Source: Ettlia oleoabundans (Eukaryota; Chlorophyta; Chlorophyceae; Chlamydomonadales). Taken from it: a DNA stretch of 20,618 nt. The DNA lies in the NCBI GenBank assembly GCA_019693395.1, contig JAAMXP010004974.1:1-20618 (forward strand), in the 5' to 3' direction. A program made the translations under genes and the position numbers. Under the pieces are notes generated by a model that had not been told where the DNA came from, did no database searches, and was given only the letters and a program-made list of their open reading frames with translations. Positions 1-9,516 of the stretch are shown piece by piece. Position 1 is the first letter of the stretch. Each line of letters starts with the position of its first letter.

Positions 1-677
1 CCCCCGGCCCACCCCCACTCCCTGCACTCTGCTGTCGGTGCAAACCAACAGGCGCGCTGTGAGCGCCTGTTGACGGCATTGAATGGTCAAGTTGCATGTG
101 CTAGAGGTGCTCAGGAATCAAAGGTGCAAGCATCAGAAACAACCATGCATCAGCACGGCAGCGGTAAGGGGTATCATCGCTGTCTGGCAAGGTTTGCACA
201 GCTTGGCAGACAGGGCAGGTATTCATTGAACTGTGGAAGGAGAAAGCAGGCAAGGGGAGATGGCCCACACGGCTGAGTATGCCTGGAAGCAATATAGCTC
301 CTGTTACTGCCCGGCACGCCAGCAGGGCTCCTGCGGCAGGGGGGTTGCACAGTTGGAGGACTTTGACATGACGTCCTCACCTTCACATTGCAAAGTTTGC
401 AACGCTTCCTAACACTTCCCGTTGTTTCATGCAAGGAACCGGGCCGACTTACCACAGCACCACTCAGACATGTATCTAAAGTCGCTCGCATCTCAGCTGC
501 GCCGCATGGCGCCACCCTGGCCAGGGGTGGAGTAGCTCTACTTGCATTACATCTCAATCAAGGTCGCCGATCTTAGTAAAGTGTCTTGATAGCTCCAATT
601 GGCGTCCTCAGAAGCCGATCCGCTCAAGGCGGTCAGGTGTTTGGTTAGGCTGCTGCTCGCATAGACACGGCATCAGC
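1..677. other. 5' flank without a supported gene
   Basis: No reading frame here has a convincing protein or splice pattern; the open frames on both strands are short and of mixed composition. The stretch should hold the promoter and 5' UTR of the cation transporter that starts at 678, but I see no clear TATA box. The one structured element is a perfect 10-bp inverted repeat at 46-72, listed separately. Confidence 0.5.
46..72. repeat. Perfect 10-bp inverted repeat (hairpin)
   Basis: The left arm CAACAGGCGC at 46-55 is the exact reverse complement of GCGCCTGTTG at 63-72, separated by a 7-base loop. The stem has six G:C pairs. Seen directly in the sequence. Its role is unknown: it could be a 3'-UTR stem-loop of a gene to the left, a protein-binding palindrome, or chance. 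It does not match the histone mRNA stem-loop consensus as I know it. Confidence 0.7.
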
Positions 678-3668
678 ATGTCTGACAATTCTGCCGCCCC
701 ACTTCTCGATGGTGATGGCGACTTGGAAGCAGCTTCGACACCCTTGGGGCCAAACCCTACGTTGGCTGCATCACACGCGCATAGGTCCACCTTCGCCGAC
801 CCAATTGCGCAGTTGGCTAAACACAAGAAGGGAGAGGATCAGATCAAGGTGTGGATGACCAGCTCCAGCAGGTAGTGCAATGCTCAGTATCTGAAGGCAG
901 CTGCCGCTGGTGCCAGCACCATCCAATTGTGCTGCAGTTCTTGGCTGATCCTTGCAACAGTGGCTACTGAATGCTGGCTTCCGCCTGCATCCCTTCCTTG
1001 CACCCACCCACGCGACAGTCACTCACGCCCTTGCCCTGCCCTGCTGCAGGCGCTGCTCGGGAGAACGGCACAGTGCCGCCGTGCCGCGCTGCAGAGCTAC
1101 TACGAGCAACAAAACGAGCTGATTGATGCTTTACTGGAGACACAGCACATCCATAGCGGGCTATACACACATGATGGGGTGGAGGTGAAGCACCTTGCAC
1201 TTAACAGTCAAACCAATGCCGTCTCTACTACAAGACAAATGCTGCTGGATGGGCACGGTACTTGCTATCGGCACCAGCCATGTCATGCGCTTCTCCATGG
1301 TATGCTCTCGCTGCATTCAGGAGAGTGCACAGGCGCAGCGCGCGCTCACCGTCAGTTTTGCAGCCAACTGCGTGCTGCTTGTGGCGCGTGTGGGAATTGC
1401 TGTTCTCTCCGGCAGCCTCTCTCTGGTCATTGCCACAATGGACGCGGTGCTGGATGTCGTCAGCTCTGGTGGGTGGCCAACAGCAGCCCCCCCGCACGCT
1501 CCGTCATAATGCTGCTTGTTGACTTGGTATGCGGCTGGCCAGCCAGCCGACTTGCTGCAGTAGGAGTTGCCGGCTGCAGCATGCCTTGTGCTACATAGCA
1601 ACCACAGAGTCGATTGATGTATGTGCTGGCTTTCTCTCTCGGCGCCCTTTGCAGCGATGCTTTTCTACGCTTCCTGGCAGTCCAAGAGGCAGAACAAGTA
1701 TACGTATCCAGTCGGCAAGGAGCGTATGGAGCCGTTGGGTGAGTGCCATCAGCCAATCCAGGGCCTGAGAAACTGAAAAAGCAGTGCTGCTGCCCCCACG
1801 GCCTGGTTAGTTCAACCTTGTTGTACCTGCTCGAGGCAACCTGGCAGTTTAGTGCTCGCTGTGCGTGGCTTCTACCTGCATGTTGCTTACATTGCAACCT
1901 GCAGGCGTGATAGTGTTTTCCACCATTATGGCCACCGCATGCCTGAGTGTCATTATGGAAAGCATCAAGGTGAGGTGGACGGAAACGGTTAGGGGCTGGA
2001 GGCTGAGGGGAGGATCAGGCGATGCATAGCTGACCGCTTTTAGGCGTTGGACGGCGTTCGTGTTGAGCAGCTAAGGGCTCAACGGCACAGCTGCTACTGC
2101 TCTGCCAGCATGTGCTGCACCCCCGCCAGTCCTTTGTCCAACCCACTGGCTGCCTGGCCACCCTGCAGCCCCCACTCGGGCCGTTCCGCGTGTGTGCAAC
2201 ACACAACAGGAGACATACCGCCTGCCTGCAAACTATACACCGTCTGCGTACCCCGCCGCATGCAGGCCCTCCTTAGCCCTCCCAAGGAAGCAGACGTGCC
2301 CATCTGGCTCATCTCTGGCGGTGAGCCTGCCACGGGCCCCCAGCTTCTTCAATTCCACCAGACAGCACTTGCTTGCTTTGCCACCACACGCTAAAGCCCG
2401 CTTCCAGTGCCCGGCACGCGTGTTGCTTCCCATCCAATTTGCAGCAACGGTGGGAGTGGTGCTGACAAAGCTATTGCTCTTCCTCTACTGTCGCGGCAGC
2501 CGAAACCCTGCAGTCAAGGCCTTTGCACTGGACCACCTGAATGACGTGCTGGTCAACACCGTGGGGCTGGCAGGTGCGATTGGTGCCACGGGCAGGCCGG
2601 GGCTGAGGCTGGGATTTGAACCTGGCTTATATTGGAGTGTGTGCCACAGTGCTGGCTGGGGCTGAGGCTAGGGCTGGGGATGGGCCTGGGGCCTCTTCAA
2701 AGCATTTCCTTGAAGCAGACGTTCGTCCGACAAAGTCGGGTGTTCTGCTGCAACGTTCCTGCCGTCAACCCACTTCCCCACCCCCGCTCCTTGCAGGCGC
2801 CCTGTTGGGTGCGCAGGTGGCGTCGTATTGGGACCCAGCGATTGCCATCTTGCTTTCTATATGGGTGCTGTTGGCCTGGGGCAGCCAGGCTAGGGAACAC
2901 ATCCTCAACCTTGTGGGACTGTCAGCGCCGCCAGAACTGCTGCAAAAGTTGACGTGAGCTGCTGCATTGCGCAAACAGCATGTCACGCAGGGAATACTTC
3001 AAACCTTGATTGATACTATGATGATGCATATGCGCTGCTGCTGCTGCTGCTGAAAGTTGACTTGTCACAATTGCTTGCAGGTATCTAACATTTTACCACG
3101 ACCCACGTGTGTTGAAGATTGACACTGTGCGGTGAGGGCGGCATGGGATTGCGCCGCTTCACTGTATGACTTCTGGAAAGAAGGGCCCAACATGGCTGCA
3201 ACAGGCTGCCCTTGCGTGAACTCGTGTGCATTGTTGCTGCCCACTTGCAGAGCTTACAGCTACGGCAGCACGTTCTTTGCTGAGGTTGACATTGTGCTGC
3301 CAGAAGACATGCCCCTTAGAGAAGCGCATGACATTGGTAGGTGGGCTCGCTGGCAATCCTGTGCTGCCCGCTGCACGAGTTGGCTGGCGCACGGCTGAGG
3401 TACAAAGAGGAAGGGTGACTTGGCAGGCGCAGCATTTGCCGGCATATTTGTTGATGCTGCGGGGTGAGCTGCCGACCCAGTGTCTATGTTGCCCACGGCT
3501 CAATTTCTTGCTACTCACGTGCGGATGCCCCTGCTGGGACTTGTGATCTTGTTTGGCGGCGCTGGTGCTGCAGGGGAGGCGCTGCAAATCAAGCTGGAGA
3601 TGCTCCCTGAGGTGGCGCGGGCGCACGTCCACCTTGACTATGAAACAACCCACGCACCCGAGCACTAA
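678..3668 (+). CDS. MTP: Mn-type cation diffusion facilitator (metal tolerance protein)
   Basis: This is a membrane transporter of the CDF family, Mn group (plant MTP8-11-like), expected to move Mn2+ or Fe2+ out of the cytosol by proton antiport into a vacuole, Golgi-type compartment or out of the cell. Exons: 678-848, 1050-1184, 1321-1468, 1655-1738, 1905-1969, about 2044-2061, 2266-2320, 2445-2573, 2797-2953, 3081-3131, 3251-3336, 3574-3668. They join in frame to about 397 residues, a normal length. The metal-site motifs DAVLD (about 143-147) and DHLND (about 255-259) are both DxxxD, the Mn-CDF signature, where Zn-CDFs have HxxxD. Also visible are [10 protein letters not shown] before TM1, [12 protein letters not shown] between TM2 and TM3, and a C-terminal cytosolic domain with [21 protein letters not shown] and [10 protein letters not shown]. 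The ATG at 678 opens a soluble N-terminus ahead of this core. Exon 6 is uncertain: the acceptor at 2043 is clear, but its donor is weak (GTTGAG at 2062 chosen). Intron phases are mixed. Confidence 0.93.
3034..3052. repeat. (CTG)n microsatellite in a transporter intron
   Basis: Six tandem CTG units lie in intron 9 of the CDF transporter gene (2954-3080), about 30 bases before the acceptor. Simple trinucleotide repeat, non-coding in the model used here. Confidence 0.8.
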
Positions 3669-4381
3669 AAACCGAGTGATGACGATCCCCTGGCCCCTAC
3701 TGTTGTATTCCTCAGATTGATATTCCTGCTTGTATGGCCTGTGGCACCGGCATCGTACATGAATCATATTTGAGCATGAAAGCAGACGTAGCGTGTCCCG
3801 CCGCCTTCCAGTTCTTACACCTGCCCTAGCACCTCTGTCTGCCTACTGCCATCCATGTTTCTGCTCTAGATAGTCTTGCTTAGCAGCGCCATAACTTTGG
3901 ATGCTTAGTATGATACACATTGACACCAGGTAGCAAACTGATGTTTCTAGCATGCCTCTGCCTCTCAAAGCTACTTGTACCATCCCTGCCAGCCAGGCGC
4001 GGGGGATGGCGGCCTCCGGTTGAGACCGTGCTCTCCTGCAAGTAGGCAACTGCACATGAAATTGCTGCATTGGCGGCAGGCGCTGATTATTGGATCTGGG
4101 TCCCAGTAGTTGGTTTCCTGGCCTTGCTGTTATCGCCGCTTGTATACGGGTTTGCTGCAGGTGCCGCCTGCTGTATCCGCGATAATTATCGATCCGCTGA
4201 GCGTTCGGATTGCATACGTGTGCGCAGAAGGGCGGAAGCCGCCCAGGACAAGATGCGAAGGGCGTGGTTTCTTCCTCGGTGCCACGCCACTCTCTACAAC
4301 CTCCAACATCCACCCCCCGATAAGAAGAGTGGGGGTCACTGTTGCAATCGCATCAACGCTGCCTGTTGCCAGTTTGGCACA
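3669..4381 (+). other. Intergenic: transporter 3' UTR and coiled-coil gene 2 upstream region
   Basis: This stretch contains the 3' UTR of the CDF gene and the 5' region of the next gene. No TGTAA, the usual green-algal polyadenylation signal, is seen in 3669-4070. From 4046 the frame that leads into coiled-coil gene 2 is open and encodes a hydrophobic run (VVGFLALLLSPLVYGF), but it has no ATG before 4253, so I treat it as untranslated. An ATG at 4056 in another frame opens a 17-codon upstream ORF that ends at a TAG. Confidence 0.5.
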
Positions 4382-7300
4382 ATGCAGCTGCAAAGGGCGG
4401 CGGGCACCTTGTCAGGGCCACCGGCGCCGAGCACCGCCTGCCATAGACCGGGCTGCTCTCGCCGGCTCGTTTCCTTTAGGGTATTTAACAGCACTGAAAG
4501 CACAAGCAGGCCTCAGGTGAGCGCTGTCGGCTCAGTGCCTGGCCGCTCGCTGGCCGCTCGCCACCCACCGCCAGCCTGGGTGTACTGTCGCCGCACTCGT
4601 CGCTTCATGCAACCAGATGCTCCTACTGTCCCACCATCATACAATTTGCTCCTGTTTGCAGGTGAAAGCCGGCGCCATGGCAGTTGCCCAGCCCTTGGTC
4701 TCTAGCACTGAGGAAGCCGCAGCTCATGCCCTTGCCACGGGCACGGGCCTGGCCCCCACTGCAAGCAGGAAGCAGAAGCAGGCGCTGTTCCGGCAGGCAC
4801 AACAGCTGCTACTGCAGCAGCAGGAGCGTCTGGAGCAGCTTCGTGCTGACGTGGCAGCGCTGCAGGCAGAGCGGGAGCAGCTGCATGAGGAGGTGGAGCG
4901 CAAGGCGCTGGAGGCGAGGGATGTGAGGCAGCAACTCGCAGAGCAGCAGGCGCAGGCCGTGCAACTGCAGCTGGCCAAGGAGGCTGCAGAGCTGGCCGCT
5001 GAGCGGGCGCGGCAGCAGCTGGCAGCAGCAGTAGACCAAGCGGCATCCATGCAAGGTCATCTAAGCCACACACAGCAAGAAGAGCTGGAAGCATACAAGC
5101 AGCAGCTACAGCAGGTGGGGCTCGCTGCAGGGCACGTTTGGAGCAGGGCAACCACAGCGTGGTCACACTTGCTTTACACCCATCCAGACTGCTGTATTTG
5201 TTGAGGGATTTAACGCACTGAACGTGTGCATGCATGCTTTCACTGCGCCCTTGGCACAGGCACTTCAAGAACTGCAGCGAGAGCGCCAGGAGCGCGAGCA
5301 CCTCAAGTCTGAGGTGGGCCCCCTCTGCCTGCGACCTACTGTTCATCTGCTTAACGGTGACTCTTTTGCAGGATTGCGATATTCCGCAAGGTTCGGCTGG
5401 GGCTTACATGGCGTCACCTCATGTCCAAAAGGCGATGCGTATCTCTCATACATATTTGGGCACGTCTGCTGCAGATAGTTGGTGCTGAGATGGCAGCGGC
5501 GGATGCGCGCAAGCTGGCAGCGGAGGTGTCAGGTCTGCAGCGTAAGGTGGCTGAGTCACTGAAGAAGCGGCAGGAGGCATCCAACAAGCTGCAGGAAGAC
5601 CTAACAAAGGCCACAGCGGAATGTGCACAGCTGCGCCAGCAGGTGGCTGCTGCAGAGGATAAGGTGGGTAGTCAGGTTGGGATTGCGTGCCTGCATGCGT
5701 GACCAGGGTCGGAATGTGCAGCTGCCTAGTTTCTGCAACCTTCAAGCAGCACATGTCGGTACAGTGCATTGCGGTGCCCTTGCCGCTGCTTTGCCATGCC
5801 CTGCTAGATGCCCCAACAGAGTTGGTTGGTTTGGCGTGCCGCTGCTACTGTTGGTGCAGGCAGCGGGTCTGGAGGCGCAGCTGGCCGCGGCAGTTGAGGA
5901 GCGGGAGGCTTTGCAGCAGCGCTCCACTGAGCTGCAGTCTGAGGTGATGCTGGTGATGCTCGTTGTGCTGAGCATTGTGGGTACCGGGCGAGCAGCATCA
6001 GCTAGCTGCGCAGTGTTGAGAGGTCATTGTGCTGCCAGAAGACCTGGTGATGGCCCCCTTACACGTGCATCAACCGTGCCTATTGACAGCCGTGCCGCCC
6101 TCTCTTCCCTCCTGTGCCTGCCTCTGCATTGCAGCTGGAGTCGGCACGGCTGCAGGCGTCCCAACTGGAAGGCCACGACCCCACTTTGGCTGCACAGCTG
6201 GAGCAAGCGCAGAAGGAGATGAGCGAGGCAATGGCCATGCTGGCTGCTGAGCGCAAGCGCAACGAAGAGCTGGAGCGGAGGCGCGAGTCGGCAGCAGAGG
6301 TGGGTGCATGCCAGCCCTCAGTCGCTAGCTATGGCTTGCCCCCGCCAGCAATTTGCTCCACGCTGTGTTAGGTGGCATGTTCAAGCATGCAGTACACCTT
6401 CTTACACAGCCTTGCATTGCGGGGCACCCCATACGGCCCTTCACTTGCCCGCCTGTGTTGCAGGAGTCAAAGCTCCTGCAGGCGCAGCACCGGCACCTGG
6501 CGCTGGAAGGGGAGGCCACACGCCTGGAGCTGAGGGAGGAGCAGGTGCAAACATCAGCTGCCACCACACTAGTCGCATTGCCTGCGTTGCCAACAAGCCC
6601 ACGAGGCGTATGGTCAGGCCCGCTCAGCTGCTGAGCAGCTGCTTTCTGCAGCACCATTGCTGCTGCTGCATCCTTCCAGCTGTCTCGGTCCTTTTGCACG
6701 CTACGCTATCCAAACCGCGCCTGCCCCTGCTTGCCTTTGTCGCAGAAGCTCCGCATTGCGGCGGAAAAACGTGCCCAGACGGCAAACACCCAGATGCAGC
6801 AGCTGGCGTCGCAGCTTGAGGATGCTCACAAGGATGTGGCGGTGGCCAGGTCCCTGGCTGCAAGGCTGGAGGAGGCGGAGCTGGGGGCAGAAGCAGTGCA
6901 GGCAGCGGCTGCCGCTGTTGAGCAGCAGAAGCGGCAGCAGAAGGATGCGCAGAACGATGCCGAGGTGGGTGGTGTTGTGGAGGCAGGGCTCTCTGGCACC
7001 TGGGCCTCACCTGTGGACCTGATGATGCCTGCCCATATCGTGCCTGTCGCATGCCTGCTGACATCTTGTGGGCAGGTGTTGCAATTAGTCCATCTGACAC
7101 CACATAACAAGATTGAGGAGCCCTACTATCCCCGTCGTACAGGCTGCGCAGCTTGAACAGCAGCTGGGTGTGGTGGCTGGTGAGCACGAGCGCCTGCAGC
7201 AGCGCTTTGCCCAGCTGGAGGCAGAGCTCGAGTCTGTGAGGCGGTCCGCGGCGCAGGAGCAGAAGCGGCTGGCGGGGCACGCCTCTGCGCTTGCCACTGA

Positions 7301-8402
7301 ACTTGAGGAGGAGCGGCGAGCCTCGGCCCAGGCGCTGTCGTACCAGCTGGATGAGGTGCACAGGGATGCGGAGGCGGCCCGGGCGGTGGCAGATCAGATG
7401 GAGGAGGCACAGAGGGATGCTGCGGCTGCGCGGGCGCTGGCAGCCGAGCTGAAGGAAGCTCGACGTGAGGCCGCCACAGCTCGCACGCTGGCTGCTGAGC
7501 TGGAGACGGCGCGGCAGGAGGCGGCGTCTGCTCGAGCTCTTGCGGCGCAGCTGCAGATGGCGCAACAGGAGGCGGCGCATGCGGCTGCCCTGGCAGCTGA
7601 GCTGGAGCAGGCGCGGCAGGAGGCAGCAGCAGCCCAGGCGCAGGCGACAACGGCGCGGGGGCGCAATGCACTGCTGGAGAAGGCCTGGGCCACCGCCCTG
7701 GAGGTATGATGGTGCTTGCTGCCTGCCAGTGTGGGCTGACAGGCTGGTACTGCCCCCACTGCCCAGGCGACATCAACAAGCTCGCAATTGGGTGCGTATG
7801 AGTGCAAGGATGGGTCGTGTCCACCAACCCTCCAACCAAGCGATCCTCTATTCCCTGTAATTACGTGGTCTTCATTCCGCGTGTGCGTGCTCCCCACTTC
7901 CTCCTGAGCCTGCAGGACACCAAGTCGCTTCAGGTGGAGAAGCGCAACCTGGAGTATGCGCTTGCTGAGTCTCAGCGGGAGGCCTTTGCCCTGGCCTCAC
8001 AGCTGGAGTGTGCCTCGGAGATATTGGAGCAGGCGCAGAAAGACGCGGCGGCTGCACAGGCAGCAGCAGCCACGGCACGAAGCCGCAGCACACTGCTGGA
8101 GAAGGCGTGGACAGCTTCGATGGAGGTGAGCTGGCAGGGAGGTAGGGACGCTGTGTGGCTGACGTGGGTTGATTTCTGGTGGTGCATACCAGCAGGTGGG
8201 TAGGGACCGAGCTCATTAATGGATTCACCAGCCCGCAGGCGCGCAGCCCCCCTACGACCCCAACTCCACCCCAACCCCCACCCACCACCACCACAACAAC
8301 AAAACACAATTCACCCACCACCACCACCACCACCACCACTGCGTGCAGGAGGTGAAGCAGCTTCAAAATGCGTTGGAGCTGCAGCTTCAGCCGTGGGACT
8401 GA
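4382..8402 (+). CDS. Coiled-coil protein 1 of a tandem pair, putative plastid-targeted
   Basis: I do not recognise a named family. Exons: 4382-4516, 4662-5114, 5260-5313, 5475-5663, 5860-5943, 6135-6299, 6464-6544, 6746-6964, 7143-7703, 7916-8125, 8349-8402. They give about 734 residues, and all ten introns are phase 0. Exon 1 (1-45) is rich in R, S, A and P, almost without acidic residues (one E), and runs into VKAGAMAVAQ, which resembles an algal chloroplast transit peptide. The rest is nearly continuous alpha-helical coiled coil rich in A, E, Q, L and R. Residues 529-630 are six exact 17-residue repeats. The motif LLEKAW closes both exon 9 and exon 10. The start at 4382 was chosen for the transit-like context; 4253 is in frame and would add 43 residues. 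No enzyme motif or membrane segment is seen. The exon order matches the downstream gene at 9517-14121, so the two are tandem duplicates. A structural or scaffold role in the plastid is inference only. Confidence 0.8.
6815..6865 (+). repeat. Isolated 17-residue repeat unit in exon 8
   Basis: Residues LEDAHKDVAVARSLAAR in exon 8 of coiled-coil gene 2 fit the same 17-residue consensus as the tandem array in exon 9. A degenerate copy (LEEAELGAEAVQAAAAA) follows directly. The unit therefore exists in a separate exon upstream of the array, which suggests it predates the expansion. Confidence 0.65.
7347..7652 (+). repeat. Six tandem 51-bp units encoding a 17-residue helical repeat
   Basis: The units start at 7347, 7398, 7449, 7500, 7551 and 7602, each exactly 51 bp, with no indels. 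The protein consensus is L-E-x-A-R-x-E-A-A-x-A-R-A-L-A-A-E; the units are diverged from each other but keep register. A further 17 codons (ARGRNALLEKAWATALE, 7653-7703) complete the exon. Seventeen is not a multiple of the heptad. Nonpolar positions 1, 4, 8, 11 and 15 followed by the next 1 and 4 would imply a regular stammer-like 3-residue shift in the coiled coil (inference). Confidence 0.9.
8259..8340 (+). repeat. C/A-rich low-complexity tract with (CCA)n in the last intron of gene 2
   Basis: The last intron of coiled-coil gene 2 (8126-8348) ends in about 80 bases made almost only of C and A, including about eight tandem CAC/CCA units just before the acceptor GCGTGCAG. A normal polypyrimidine tract is absent, so the acceptor is unusual. 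The final 17-codon exon depends on it. Confidence 0.75.
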
Positions 8403-9516
8403 GCGGGCGGCACAGCAGCACAGCGCCGCATTGAAAGGTCCGCTTTTTGTTGCTGCTGCCAGCTGCCTTACCCTGGCCCCTTACTTAGAGCCTGCGTCCT
8501 AGATTTTTTCGGTAGTGCTTTTCTTGTGTGAGCACTATTCCCTCTGTGGCATTTTCGCAGCGGTTCTAATCAAGCCCCGGTCAGTAGGAGGTTTGGGTTG
8601 CAAACAGGCCCATCTCTAAGCTTTTGGGGGACTGCCTTCCAACTGTACATTTTGTGTGAGGTCCCCGCACCACCTGTGCCTCTCCCTGTTTCCCATTTTA
8701 TACACAGCTTGCTCGTTGTCCTCTGGAATTTCATGCACGCGGCACTGGATTTGCCAGCCCGCGAAAACTATCCTCCCTCCTGCAAAACCCACAACTCATC
8801 AATACCTGCCGATATGAGCTGTGCATACCACCCGTCTGCGTGTGCTGTGTGGTCAAGATCGCTCGGATACAATGCTTATTGATCGAACCCGTTCACCTGG
8901 TGTGCCGTCTGTGCTGCCTACTCGCATCAGATCAACCCGCCCTTCCGCCACATCACATCCCATTCCATTTTATCCATTACTCAAGCCCGTCTCCACCCCA
9001 GAACGATATGTTGTGTGCATGATTGAATGTAGTTCCATATGTAATGACAGCGCATCGCCAAGTGATTGCTTGCTTCCGCGCGTGTGTCGAGTGTGTGGTG
9101 GTGGTGGTGGTGGGGAGGGGAGAACTGGCGTTTGCAGGTATTTGGTGATCCCTTGTGTCTCTGAAAGCAGTAGTTGACTAGATGGCATTCTGAATGTCTG
9201 GTTGCCTTGCCATCCGTGCGCAAAACCTGCAAGATGCTAGGAGGTGTGGCTATGGATGAGGAGGTGTTTGGGCCGAAGCGGTGGTGGGCTGTGGCGGCGG
9301 TGAAGGTATGGAGACGCCTCCCCCGAGTGCGCCGCAAGTTACCGACATGCTTGCTGCGCTGCAGAACTGCTGTCAAGGCGTTGTAAACGCGCATCTGGCG
9401 CACCTGAGGTGATGAGACGCCTGCTGAGCGCGAGGAAGCCCTGATGTTGGATGACTTCTGACTCCCGAAAACAACGCTATTCCTTGCGTTTTTGGGTTGC
9501 AAGTTACTTTTTCGTC
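8403..9516 (+). other. Intergenic between the tandem coiled-coil genes
   Basis: After the TGA at 8400-8402 the sequence becomes more AT-rich, with short pyrimidine-rich words, as expected of a long 3' UTR. A TGTAA at 9040-9044 is a candidate green-algal polyadenylation signal, giving a 3' UTR of about 640 bases. A (GGT)n run lies at 9097-9112. The promoter and 5' UTR of the second coiled-coil gene should lie between there and 9516. No supported gene is seen on either strand. Confidence 0.5.
9040..9044 (+). terminator. Candidate TGTAA polyadenylation signal for gene 2
   Basis: TGTAA is the canonical polyadenylation signal of chlorophyte mRNAs. This is the first copy I found downstream of the stop at 8402 on the plus strand. 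The distance (about 640 bases) is long but not unusual for green algae. It is unsupported by transcript data. Confidence 0.35.

Noticed and set aside
2606..2640. tRNA T-arm-like GGTTCAAATCCC on the minus strand
   Set aside because: The flanking arms are not complementary, no anticodon or acceptor stem follows, and the site is inside an intron of the transporter.
4046..4381. Hydrophobic stretch upstream of gene 2 as a membrane anchor
   Set aside because: The frame is open into exon 1 but has no ATG before 4253, and the hydrophobic part (about 4090-4165) lies upstream of that ATG. An undetected 5' exon would be needed.
6624..7580. Long minus-strand open frame of 318 codons
   Set aside because: It is antisense to exons 8 and 9 of coiled-coil gene 2; GC- and Ala/Gln-rich coding sequence leaves its complement open. 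It also crosses that gene's introns, and its L/R-rich product has no family features.
7126..7839. Minus-strand open frame of 237 codons rich in proline
   Set aside because: Antisense shadow of the 17-residue repeat exon; the Pro/Ala richness mirrors the repeat on the other strand.
9252..9413. Small two-exon ORF starting MDEEVFGPKRWW as an upstream exon of gene 3
   Set aside because: The possible splice at 9306 leads quickly to a stop after the next acceptor; it does not connect in frame to the coiled-coil exons and has no counterpart upstream of gene 2.
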